This document shows, piece after piece, positions 22,778 through 33,146 of a stretch of 64,000 nucleotides of DNA (position 1 is the stretch's first letter; every line of letters starts with the position of its first letter). The translations under genes were made by a program, and so were the position numbers. The notes beneath the pieces are model-generated. The model did no database searches. It was given only the letters and a program-made list of their open reading frames with translations, and was not told where the DNA came from. The DNA is from Scilla litardierei (lineage: Eukaryota; Streptophyta; Magnoliopsida; Asparagales; Asparagaceae), in assembly GCA_030789695.1 (NCBI GenBank), contig CM061134.1, positions 59,589,334 through 59,653,333 on the forward strand. Reading direction: 5' to 3'.

Positions 22778-24315
22778 ATGGCCAGGGTCGAACAAACCGG
22801 GTTCTTTTTCTCCCATGATGGTTGCAAAGAAGTGGCCGTAGGATCATATCCGACGGCGTGCGGAGGTTTTCGCACGAGAGCTCTGATGCGTAATCAGATC
22901 AATCCTGAAGCAGGGAAGAGATCTTGGGTTGATATATGCTCCTCGTGACGCAAATATGATGATCCTCTAGTGATGTCGCTTGTGCCGCCTATGGTCTGTG
23001 AGGATGGATTAACCAAAGTTAGGGCACCAACCTCCCTGCTTGAGACAGGTGTTGCACGATGGAAAAATTCCCTGGTTGGATATGTTTTAGGAGACATTCC
23101 TTACTATGGGCCGATTAGAGCTTAGACTGAGCATCTCTGGAATCTTATGGGAGGGCTTCAAATTTTTAGCAAAGAAAATGGCTTGTTTTATTTTCGATTT
23201 GAAAAAGGCGAGGATTGTGATGCTATTCTTCATGGTGGTCCATGGCTCTTCGATGGGCGTCTCGTTGTCCTTCAGCGTTGGAGTCCTTCTATAAGCATGA
23301 CCGTTATTTCCTAACCACCGTTCCAGTATGGATTCAGCTACACAATTTACCGCTTTCTATGTGGACTTTGGATAACTTGAATATTGTAGCTAGTGGAGTT
23401 GGGACTCCAATTTGCCTTGATCGTGCTACAGCCAATTTGGATCGTATAATGTATGCAAGATGTCTAGTTGAGGTTGATGCAAAAAGGCCTCTGGCTAAAA
23501 GCTTATCGGTGGAAGTGGAAGATGGGTCCTCTCTATCAGTTGATATTAAATACGAGGGGGAGCCCCCTAGATGCAATGTTTGCTCCAGTTTTGGGCATGT
23601 TGATAAAAATGTGCTATTAAATTGGCTAGTGTTGAGCCCCCCTTCAATCCATTTGAAGTTGAATATTCCTATAGGCACGGTTCCAGTTTTGCCTGAAGCA
23701 GTTGGCGTATCTGATGCAAGGGAGAGAGTTGGGGATGGTAGAGGTAATGGGGCTATTCCTGGGTCTAGCAATGTTCATGTACTTGATGAAGTTTATGAAG
23801 GAGGAGGAATTGGTGATAACCCATCAGTTGTTGAAATTCTGGAGGAAAATCTGTCTGCAAATGTTGTGCCCTCAACTGCAAGCATCCAACTATCTTGCAA
23901 CCCTAGTTCTCTTGCAATTCCTGTAGCCAGCTCAGGTGAAATGGAAGTTAGTCCGAATTTGTTGGTTGCATCCAGGTAATTTGGGGAGTACATCAACAAA
24001 TTAACAAATACAGATGAATTTCATGGTGCCAATGTAGGGGAGGGTAATAACCCAGGGGCTGGAGCCAATGCATGGGAAAAAGGCAGCGCTGGGCCATCTC
24101 TACTGCTTGATGCTGAGCCAGACGATGAAGTATCTCCACTCCCTGATGAAGTGGCTTATGATAATCCTTCTTGGAGTGAGGATCTATCCCTTCTGAAAAT
24201 AGCGGCCCCCAACAGTAAGCCAAGTTCCTCTAGTGTGAAGCACGCTTCCACCTCTGCTACCCGTAGGAGCTCCCGGATAGCTGGTAACAACGGAGCTCCC
24301 CCCACCCTGTATTAA
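22778..24315 (+). pseudogene. LINE-A ORF1 (DUF4283 / zinc-knuckle protein, broken)
   Basis: ORF1 proteins of plant L1s bind element RNA. From ATG 22778 the frame shows KNSLVGYVLG, then YFRFEKGEDCDAILHGGPWLFDGRL, the DUF4283 pattern. It is broken by TGA 22946-22948, TAG 23123-23125 and a frameshift near 23310. The shifted frame gives VPVWIQLHNLP and a degenerate knuckle CNVCSSFGHVDKNV whose last Cys is lost. After TAA 23977-23979 the frame runs on with an acidic, then basic (ATRRSSRIAG) tail and stops at 24313-24315, overlapping the ORF2 ATG as TAATG. Confidence 0.75.
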
Positions 24316-24907
24316 TGTATGTGTTCATCTGGAACACTAGGGGTCTTAATAACTCTGCTAGACGGGGGGGCCTTAAGCAGAGAATGCAAAAACTCCGTCC
24401 TTCCATTATGTGTTTATTAGAAACTAAGGTAGAGGGTTGTCATGTGGGACGAATTGCTAAATGCTTTCCTAAGACTTGGATTAGTCTAGACAACAGATGC
24501 TATCATGCTGGTGGTCGTATTGTTATCTTTGTTGATGACAAAACTTGCAACCTTGTCTCATCTTCAGCTCAGCATATCTCCATGACCCTCGATAATAATG
24601 TCGGGTTCATCATGGCCCTGACCATTGTTTATGCTCTCAACCTAGCTTTGCAACGACATCCCCTTTGGAAGGGCATTGTCCATGATGCTTCTATATTAAA
24701 TAAGTTGCCTTTGTTAATGGGAGGAGACTTCAACTGTGTGAGGTATTCTAATAAGAAGGTGGGTGGCCGGTCTTTGGATAGTAAATCCATGGATGATTTT
24801 AACAACTGCCTTGAGTGCTGTGGGCTTATGGATTTAAAGAGTGTTTGCCATCATTTCAGCTGGAGCAATATGAGGATTGGTTTGGGATGCATCTCGGCTA
24901 GATTGGA
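24315..24907 (+). pseudogene. LINE-A ORF2, 5' part: AP-like endonuclease
   Basis: This domain nicks target DNA for target-primed reverse transcription. ATG 24315 is followed by FIWNTRGLNN (metal-site Asn), LLETKVEG (Glu), MGGDFNCV (Asp and Asn) and FSWSN, so the main catalytic motifs except the final His are here. The conserved SDHSP lies after the inserted element, near 45174. The 593 nt have no stop. The codon phase at TTGGA (24903) equals that at 45099, so the host frame was intact when the Ty3 element landed. Confidence 0.82.
24903..24907. repeat. Target-site duplication TTGGA (left)
   Basis: TTGGA directly before the element end TGATTCGGG; the partner is at 45099-45103. Taking one copy restores the LINE codons for ARLDRALC. 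Confidence 0.92.
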
Positions 24908-26367
24908 TGATTCGGGATATAAATTGCATATTTCCCCCTATTTCTGAGCATTTTATATGTATATCATGTTATTTTGGCTTTGATATGGGCGTATTTGTGA
25001 TATTGTGTATTATTAAAGCCTATCTTTAGTTTATACATAAAATGTGGTTTTTGTGGACTAATTTTTGCTCCCCTTATTTTTCAGGTACTTTTGGGATTTT
25101 TCTGGATTTTCTGGAATTTATCCAGAATTTTCTGGAGCTCAGAACTATTTTTCGTGAATTTTTGAAGCCAAGTAGGCTATTCTGTAATTTTTTAAAAAAA
25201 GAAAAATTTTAAAAAATAAAAAGACCTATGTGCGGGCTGGCCCGCTGGCTGGCCCGCCTAACAAAATCCCGTCGCCGCTATTTGTTTTAATAAAAAACAC
25301 AAAGCTCGTGGGCCGGCCCAGCGGCCGGCCCGCTGCGCGCGCAACTGCTGATGCGGGGGCACGCGCTTTGCACGTGCCCCCGAAGTTCCAACGGGCGCCC
25401 AGCGCCCGTTGATTCCAATTGAAGCCTGGCGCCTGCATTCAGACGGTTGGGCTTGGATAATTTCGGGCTAAGGGCGGTTTTTGGGGGCTTCTGTTGACCC
25501 GCAAGCCCGGTTCGTTGGGGATTATTGCGGCTGTGCGAAAATTGGAGGGGGACTTTGTTTTTTTTTTCATTTTTTAGGGCTTGGGGGAAAGCTTAGAGGC
25601 CATGGAGAGGATGGGAAAGCTTGGAGGAGGAGCAAATGGGTGGAAGTAAGGGTTCATTTGGGAGAGTTCTTGGGTGAAATCCTTCCTCCCTCTTTTGTAA
25701 TTTCGCATCTCTCTTTTGTATTGAATTTGGGGATAATTTTGTATAAAATTTCCATCTTATTCATGATGATTGAGTAGTGTAGAATGGCTTGGGTTGTGAT
25801 TCATTGATGTTGGGTGTTAATTTTAGTTCCAATTTCCTCTTGCCTATTATCTTGCTAATCTTGGATGAATTGTTAGGGCACACTTTAATTGGTTAAGTCC
25901 CGAGAGGGCACAATTCGAGATGAATCCATGCTCCAAATTTAATTAGTGATATGATGATGCATCCATACTTATTGCAAATTTTCGTGTTCATGAATGCTAA
26001 ATTTTCCGATTAGGATTCCTTAGCCGGATGACCGATTAGTTATTTGAGGGTGATTGGGGCTTGATTGACACAGATCTTGGTGAACCCAAAACTCATGCTC
26101 CTTACCTAGCTATCCTACCTTCCCATTTGGCTCTCTAACCCTACCCACTTAGGATAGGAATTTAGATTCACCACACTCTTTCCTACTTTTCCACCGTTAG
26201 CGAGGTGATTGTAACACACATTATTTTTCTTTATCGATCAAACTTGTGAATATAGAACGACTTGTCCATGTGATCCGACCCAGTACTCACCGATTATTTT
26301 TATTGCATCGACACTCCTATGCTTGGGAGTGGAAGGCGTGCTCCTTGCGCGTCCTCTCGTTTAACCA
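24908..26367 (+). repeat. Left LTR of gag-only Ty3 element
   Basis: 1460 bp, starting TGATTCGGGATATAAATTGC and ending TTTAACCA. It is strongly similar to 42718-44183 (1466 bp). Around 25225-25440 lies a GC-rich stretch with GGCCGGCCC-type runs. No convincing gene; the open frames there are GC-driven. Confidence 0.9.
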
Positions 26368-26369
26368 AT

Positions 26370-26387
26370 TGGCACCGTTGCCGGGGA
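26370..26387 (+). promoter_or_regulatory. Primer-binding site, tRNA-Asp type
   Basis: TGGCACCGTTGCCGGGGA, one base from TGGCGCCGTTGCCGGGGA, the site familiar from plant Athila/Tat-group Ty3 elements. It begins two bases after the LTR. Confidence 0.85.
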
Positions 26388-26527
26388 CAACGGTTTCTAT
26401 TATTAGCATTTTTTGATTGATTTTGAAAGTTTTAGTGTGATACTACTATCTCTTAGTGTGAGTCTTTTCGATTCTTTATCTTTCACTTATTGTTCATCCT
26501 TATTTATTTTACGCTTATTGAGTCTTT

Positions 26528-27895
26528 TTGATTGTTTTCTTTTATTTTCTTTTCCAACATGGCAAGTACTTCAAACTCTCTTGGGTTGACATGCGGGTGA
26601 CCAAATCCCTACCGAGATTTCTTGGTAAGGATGCGGAGAGCCCTTACCTACATATTAAGAAGTTTGAGTGTGATTGCAAGCTTCATTTTGATGGGAACAC
26701 ATGTGCTGAAAAGTTTTATCTTAAATTCTTTCCCTATTCTTTGGATGGCGGTGCATTAAAATGGTTTAAAGTTTATCTCCCACATCTTATTCCATCTTGG
26801 CCTGTACTAAAGCAAAAGTTTTGGATGAAGTTTTTTCCATCTTACAGGACCAAAACATGGCAAGGAAGAATGGTGAACTTTGCTTAGCGTATCGGTGAGA
26901 ATTTTTTCAGGCTTGGACACGTTTTTCAGAGTTAGTGTACGGTTGTCCACATCATGGATTCGACAGGGCACGTCTTCTTGGATTCTTCTTGGAGGGTCTG
27001 CTTCCGGAGATGCAGGATTTTGTGGATTTGGTGGACAACGGCCACTTTTTGGACATGGATGAGAATGCGGCTTGGCATTATTTGGAGTCATATAAGGAGG
27101 AAGATCACACATTGGTTGCGACTCCAAATGAGCCAAGCCATGAAGTTTTGGTCCACCAAGCCCCGAATGAAGAACTTCTTATGGATCTCACCCCACCGGT
27201 AGTTGAAGAATTGAGTGCCACATGCCAAGTAGTAGTTGCGGAACCAAGTGTTGGCATGGAGGAGTTGGTTGAGCCGGTGGATGAAGTTATCATGACGGCG
27301 TCTCCTATTTTTGTTGGGCCGTGTCAATTAGTTGTTGAAGAATTGGTTGTTGACGTGGTGGAGATAGAGGAGCCGATCGTGCGCACACTTGGGAACAAAG
27401 TGGGCAAGGAGGATTGTTCGTATATTGATGAGCCTGAAGAAGAGGCAAGCGATGGTGAGTCTATACCATATGCTATCATGGATCCCGAGCTTCCCTCTCC
27501 TTCGGTAGTTTCTATGGAGATATCTCTTCCTCCCCCGATTGATAATGAATGCCGCGTGGACGAGCTTCAAACCACATCATATTCAACCATCCAGGGAGTT
27601 TTCTCACACATTCATCATACTTTTCATTCCGTATTTTTTATTGATGATTATGTGTGGATGTCTTTTTTTTGGGAATGTGTCCCCATCTCTCTCTTACACA
27701 ACCCGTCTCCTTCCTTATATAGGTACACACTTTGAGGAGATGCTTTGGGTTGTGTACGTGGCCGCCATTGCCACGTTTGGTCGAGGAGCATTGGCAGAGG
27801 AAATAAAAGGAGCGTTGGAACAATTGCCACCACCGATGGAAATTTTGGATCCGCCATTTGCATGGTGTGTTCTTTCCAATAGTGTAAATAAATAA
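26528..27895 (+). pseudogene. Gag of the gag-only Ty3 element (broken)
   Basis: The piece at about 26580-26880 has LPRFLGKDAESPYLHIKKFE, then LKFFPYSLDGGALKWF and a KFFPSYRTK block, typical of Athila-type Gag. A stop follows at 26885-26887. A second frame, 26935-27735, continues with GCPHHGFDRARLL and LLPEMQDFVDLV, followed by a long acidic, Val/Glu-rich tail. A third piece to about 27895 ends near the LPPPMEILDPPF string. Frameshifts separate all three. No zinc knuckle and no pol were found. Any activity would have required capsid or Pol from another element. Confidence 0.72.
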
Positions 27896-28389
27896 ATATG
27901 TTATTTTAGTGTTTTAGTATGCTTTCTTTTCTTTTCTAGGATCTTTTGTGAGATCTAATACTCTCCCAACATTGAGGACAATGTTTAGTTTAAGTTGGGA
28001 CGAGAGTGTTAGAATCTTTAGATTGTTAGGATTTTGATGTTAGCGTAAAAAAATTTTTGAGACTCGTCCATCTTGCTCTCATCCAATGATTTTCATTGCA
28101 TATCGTATTTTGGCCTCCTTGTCCATGCGCCGATTGCTTTGTGCTTAGTCCCTACATGCTTAATGACGTGCAATTTTTCGGATTATCATTTTGGTATCAA
28201 GTTCATAGATGTTTGATTGGCATGTTTCATTTCTTTTCCAATTTGGAGTCGGATATTAATATGCCATGTATGAACTATTTTATATGTCGTGATATCGCTT
28301 TGAAATAATTTGGGAATAGTTTGGTGTAAGTGATTGCATAATTTGGGATGAATGGTGTAGTTTTTGGTTGGATTGGGTTTGGCCAATTG
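27896..28389 (+). other. Interior of gag-only Ty3 element, non-coding
   Basis: Holds the string CTCCCAACATTGAGGACAAT near 27961, like the sequence found after coding regions of Athila/Tat elements. No gene is recognised. The last five bases, AATTG (28385-28389), are the copia-2 target duplication. Confidence 0.5.
28385..28389. repeat. Target-site duplication AATTG (left of copia-2)
   Basis: AATTG directly before the LTR start TGTTGG; the partner is at 42053-42057. Confidence 0.92.
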
Positions 28390-28815
28390 TGTTGGATATT
28401 GGACTCCCCGGATTTGGTTTTGGATGATGATCAAACATAAATATATCGTGAACTAACAACTTGTGAGCGCAGCTATGGAGATCGTCGCCAAATTCATATG
28501 AATATCAATTACGACGTCTCGAGACTTCTCAAAGCACGTGATCGTATGCCTAAAGCTTCGTTGAAGCTTATGGACCATTTTAGAAGTCATGAAGATTCGA
28601 TTGAAGCTATTGAAGACGGTATCGTCAAGTTTTATTTATAGTCTTTAAGCTTCTATCGTAGAATGTTAAGCCTTGAGTAGGTCTTATGGTTTAAATCTTC
28701 ATAACGCTCATATCTTAGCTCTAGGATCTTAGTAGAAGTCCATACAAACTTTCCCGAAGCTTCGCGCTTCGATTCGCGACTTCTTGTGCATGTTAGTTGG
28801 TTCAAGAAGAAGAAC

Positions 28816-29457
28816 TGACCGACGAGATGGTGATCTAGTCGGTCGTCAAAGCTTCTTGGACCGACTAGTTTCAGTCAGTCAATTCCAAGCTCTTTACTAT
28901 TTACAATTAGTCGGTCTAAGTTGACTCACCAACCGACTAGTTTGTGAACTAGTCGGTCAGTGATGCTTCTGTGACTGACTAGTTGAGCTTTCCCTGTACA
29001 TGTACATTTGAGCCTGATCTACTGTTTATAATTAGTCGGTCTGTGTTCATTGATCGACCGACTAGTTGATAAACTAGTCGGTCAACTTTCCTTCTTGGAC
29101 CGACTAGTTTAGCTTTACTGTACATGCCAATTTTCACCTGACTTACTGTTTATCGTTAGTCGGTCTATGCACATTTGGCGACTGACTAGTTGATGAACTA
29201 GTCGTTCAACATCTGTTCTTGGACCGACTAAATCAATTTGTGCTCAGACTTCAGTTTTATCTCTTAGTCGGTCTCAGTTAAGTAACCGACCGACTAGTTG
29301 TGAAACTAGTCGGTCAGCTACTCTTCTTGGACCGACTAGTTCCTTTTGTCTGTGCTTCGACCTTTTGGCTGTTCTTCCATTAGTCGGTCTACGTTAAATG
29401 ACCGACCGACTAGTTGATGAACTAGTCGGTCGGTGGTTGTTCTTTGACCGACTAGTT
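28816..29457 (+). repeat. Dyad array GACCGACTAG / CTAGTCGGTC in copia-2 5' LTR
   Basis: Five to six units with a period near 120 bp. Each contains AGTCGGTC, GACCGACTAGTT, a short loop, AACTAGTCGGTC and GACCGACTAG; spacers repeat CTGTTTAT-like strings. The array ends about 65 bp before the TATA box. It is nearly the same motif and layout as in the Ty3 Tekay LTR. Confidence 0.88.
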
Positions 29458-29520
29458 GGGTTCAGAAAAGAGCCGTTGGAGCATTTAATGACTCGAATTT
29501 CTTTCTCTCTCTCCTCTATC

Positions 29521-29530
29521 CTATATATAC
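29521..29530 (+). promoter_or_regulatory. TATA box of copia-2 5' LTR
   Basis: CTATATATAC in a pyrimidine-rich setting. Identical copies are at 41315-41324 (3' LTR) and 55906-55915 on the minus strand (copia-3). Confidence 0.75.
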
Positions 29531-30262
29531 TTGATGAGCTGCATTCATTGCACTCAAGGCTGATATTATTGCAAGTTTAGAGATCAAGAGAAATCATTCC
29601 AAGCTCATTCAAAGCTCTTTCATTCCATTCAATAATCTCTCCTCACTCTTACTTCAAAAGAGAGATTCATTGAGTGTGAAGCCTTCCAAGCCAAGTGCTT
29701 GATCCTAGGTCATCAACAACCCCATAGCTCTCCATCGCTGATCTACATCTTGGAGCTAGGGTTTGGTGCCTCTTCTTCTTCCTCAAAATCATCTTTGCCC
29801 TAATTCGTAAGTATACTCAAGGCATAGGTATTTTGTGGTAAGTTATTCTATTTCATTTACGTTCATATTGTAATTGGTTCACTCTCGGTTATGAGAGTGG
29901 TTGTGATCCCAGGTTGTGGGAGTCACAAATTTCTTTGTGTATGATTTGACTTGTGAAGGTTTTTCACAAGTATCTCATAGTGGAAATCTTGAGTTAGGGT
30001 TTCTAACTCAAGTATCCGGAGGGGATCCGGGTGTTTGGGACGTAGGATCACCGGGAACAAGTCGGAGAGACTTGGGTGGATCCGAACCCAGTAATATTGT
30101 TTGTTTGTGATTGTTTATTTGTTTTCAATTATTTACAATTCCGCATTTCCGCATTAATTGGTAGAGTTTGCACGGTAATTAGCAATTAGCCTCTTAATTA
30201 TTTTAAAGTACTATTCACCCCCTCTCTAGTACGTGTGCAGTAGCTTAGTAGGGCATTACATT

Positions 30263-30275
30263 TGGTATCGGAGCC
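30263..30275 (+). promoter_or_regulatory. copia-2 primer-binding site (initiator tRNA-Met type)
   Basis: TGGTATCGGAGCC two bases after the LTR end; the common plant Ty1-copia pattern. Confidence 0.85.
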
Positions 30276-30287
30276 AAGTCTATAGCT

Positions 30288-30615
30288 ATGTCTGCCAACG
30301 ACAACAAGACCGTTCGTCCACCTTCCGACTATAGCACCTTCAAGAACCGTGAAGGAGCGTCTTCGGTAATGGAAGGACATTCCTCAACGAGGCCTCCATT
30401 CTTCAACGGTACCAACTACGGGTACTGGAAATGCCGGATGGAAACTTTCCTCCGGAGTGCTTCACTATGGAGGACCACGATGAAGGAATATGTCGAGCCC
30501 ACCGAAGAAGATTTCGAGAAATGGACTCCCGCGGAGGTCGCCGCGGAGGTAAGCAATGCCAAGGCAATGAACGCCTTGCAATGTGCTTTGGAGCCCGAGG
30601 ATTTCAACAAGATAT
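30288..30615 (+). pseudogene. copia-2 gag, N-terminal part
   Basis: ATG 30288 (MSANDNK) starts SIRE-type Gag. It shows NGTNYGYWKCRMETFL and EYVEPTEEDFEKW, as in copia-1. Homology stops at DFNKI, where LINE-B is inserted. The frame at GAT 30600 equals the frame at GAT 33131, so gag was open when the LINE arrived. Downstream codons up to 30833 belong to the LINE antisense strand. Confidence 0.85.
30600..30615. repeat. 16-bp target-site duplication of LINE-B (left)
   Basis: GATTTCAACAAGATAT, repeated exactly at 33131-33146. Confidence 0.93.
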
Positions 30616-33130
30616 TTTTTTGGAAGGTAAGCGGGGTAATTTTATTGATAGTAGTACAATATGTACAACATAAAACTATAGAGTGTGTTTATGCTAGGGG
30701 GAGGAGAGGGCACAAGCGCCGTCACTCCCCACTAGCAGAAACTCCTCTATACATACGCAATTTCACAGGAAGTACAAAACTCAAAATTACACGAAGGTAT
30801 CAACCCATGTCCCTAAATTCCCAATTTGAATAGACTTCAATCTCTTCCTCAGTTATTGGATCTTGGCCATGTAAGCTAGCTCTTATGTCAGCAACTATCT
30901 CCTCAAATAGCACGGTCTTGCATCTTCTCTCATTTTCAAAAATCCGTCTATTTCTTTCACGCCAGATGTGCCAGACCATTGTAGCCAAACAGGTCTTAGC
31001 TAATAAACTCAAGAAATCTTTATTCACGTATTTAGCAAGGAAATACTCTCCCACCTCAGATAAGGAATGATGAATATGAGCTGGCACTTTTAATTTTAAC
31101 ATAGATCTGCGGAAGATGTACCTCGAGTATGGGCAATCAAAAAACAAGTGAATGGTGTTTTTCACAGCATTTTCATCACATAGGATATAGTTAGCAGGGG
31201 AGCTAGGAGACCATCTGCAAATCCTATCTCTGGTAAGCAGCTTACCTCTGAGGGCTCTGAGGAGGTTAAGCGACATTTTCGGAATGTGGTTGGGGTACCA
31301 TACTAATTTATGAAGAGGGAAAGGGTCGCTTCTTGTACGCACTCCATCCCAGGCCTGTTTGAAAGTGAACGACTCACCCCGTAGCCATTTCCAACCATCA
31401 GCCCCAGGTCTCAATTTGATTTTACTTAGTAGATGTCGGACACTGTCTAGAACCGGATCAGCAACCCAGCCGTTGCTACCCCAATATTCAGCAACCGTGA
31501 TTTTTTCAGCACCATGCGGGATCATAAAATGCTGATTGAGAGGTCCCTCATCGAGCCAGAAATCGAACCAGAACAGCGTTGCCTTCCCGTCCCGCACCTC
31601 TCTCCTAATCAGTTGTTGCGAAATTGGTCTACTCCGGAGGAGCCGCTTCCAGGTGCCGGAAGAAGTCAAAGCAGGCCGTGCTGCATAAAAACCTGTTGCC
31701 GCACAATAGTTCCCCTGTAGATGAGATGCCCACAGGCCGCCGCTTGTTAAAAATCGCCATGTAAGGCGCAGGCCAGCTGCCGCATTAAGATCTTCAAGAA
31801 GTCGAATTCCCACACCTCCCTCCATTTTTGGTTTGCACAGATCTTCCCAGGCCCAGGCTTTTGTGTTGCCTAGGATGAATTACCGACACGCCGATGAGAT
31901 AGCTCTAAGGACACTTACAGGGATGTGAAATACCTGCATCCAAAAGGAGACCATGTCGTAGATTACGGAACGAACAAGCTCGATACGCCCCGCAATAGAT
32001 AGTAACGAAGATGACCAACCCCCCATCCTCTTCCTACATTTGTCAACCAGCTTCTTGTAATTAGTAGCCACTGGATACTTTCGGGAGAGCGGTAAGCCAA
32101 GGTATGTTGTTATAGTTGTAGCAATCTTGATCCCCAACGTAGCCGCAAGGGACTCCTTGTTCTTCACCCCTTTGCTAAACATACCGGAACTCTTATCCCA
32201 ATTTACATGGAGTCCAGAATATTGGAAGAACTCTTTCAGTAGGTTTTTGATGCCCAAAAAAGAGGTTTTATTGGCTCTGCAAAATACAAGCAAGTCATCA
32301 GCGAAAAGGAGATGGGAGATGGAGCCTCTCCTCTTCATAGGATGTATTGTGCGCAAAATGATAGCTTTCTCCACCAGGATCGAAAATGTCTCCATGATAA
32401 TGACAAAGAGGTAGGGGGAGAGTGGGTCACCTTGCCGAAGACCTCTATTACTACCAAAGAAACCGTAAGGAGAGCCATTTACCATTACCGAGAAGGTTGG
32501 AGTAGTGATGCATTCTCTAATCCAGGATATGAAGGTTTCAGGGAACCGTAGCTGCTTCATAAAGAAGAAGATGAAGTCCCGATTCACACTATCGAACGCC
32601 TTCCTTAGGTCCAACTTTAAACAAGCTCTTCCCCCCATTGGAATGTTGAAATCCCTAATTTGTTCGTGAGCAATAAGTGTACAATCTGAGAGGAGCCTGC
32701 CTTTTAGAAAAGCCGATTGATTTGGAGAAATAAGGTCATGAACCACCACCTTCAGTCGATTGCAAATGACCTTGCTAATAAATTTATAAAGGACATTACA
32801 GCACGCGATCGGCCTATAATCTCCCAGCCCACTTGCATTTGAATTTTTAGGAACCAGAGTTAGGAAGGTGTGGTTGACTTGCCTTAGGAGTGAGCCAGAG
32901 TTGAAGAAAGATTTAATAGCTGTAATAACATCCGCTCCAAGGAGATCCCAATTATGCTGGAAAAAAGAATCCATTGTAACCATCAGGCCCAGGCGCCTTG
33001 TCTGCCCCAATCTGGAAAACTGCATCCTTAATTTCATCACTGGACACCCTTCTGCTAAGCCATAAGGAGGATTCCTCTGTTAAGATTCGCTTTGGAGCCA
33101 ATTCCCCAAAAGAGCTTGGGTAATTGTCCT
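30616..33130 (-). mobile_element. LINE-B: 5'-truncated L1-type LINE in copia-2 gag
   Basis: 2515 bp in minus orientation. The 3' end is a short run of T on the plus strand (30616-30621) next to a 16-bp duplication; the 5' end is cut inside ORF2 before the reverse transcriptase, as usual for L1 insertions. It is related to LINE-A: RT, the zf-RVT region and the 3'UTR string GGCGCTTGTGCCCT (near 30706-30722 on the plus strand as complement) correspond. Confidence 0.9.
30800..33040 (-). pseudogene. LINE-B ORF2: reverse transcriptase and zf-RVT region
   Basis: Copies LINE RNA at a nicked target. The RT piece (33040-31880) has LVPKNSNASGLGDYRPI, NQSAFLKGR, KLDLRKAFDSV, RGLRQGDPLSPYLF and the catalytic FADD (HLLFADDLLVF). 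A TAA at 31880-31882 ends it right after ISSACR, but the frame stays the same and is open again to 30800 (341 codons from the Met at 31825). The second part has FTFKQAWDGVR, WYPNHIPK and CPYSRYIFRRS, the zf-RVT pattern, and the MVWHIWRERNRRIF block. With only one stop the copy is rather young; the endonuclease is lost by 5' truncation. Confidence 0.88.
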
Positions 33131-33146
33131 GATTTCAACAAGATAT
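33131..33146. repeat. 16-bp target-site duplication of LINE-B (right)
   Basis: Second copy of GATTTCAACAAGATAT; copia-2 gag resumes here. Confidence 0.93.

Larger units (their letters stand above)
28390..30260 (+). repeat. copia-2 5' LTR
   Basis: 1871 bp, TGTTGGATATTGG to GGCATTACA. The U3 dyad array is at 28816-29457, the TATA box at 29521-29530. It differs from the 3' LTR by roughly 2 percent by eye, so it is older than the LARD and the Tekay insertion. Confidence 0.93.

Noticed and set aside
22436..22875. Minus-strand frames of 100-126 codons
   Set aside because: They overlap each other and the LINE-A leader and ORF1 start, with no recognisable domain.
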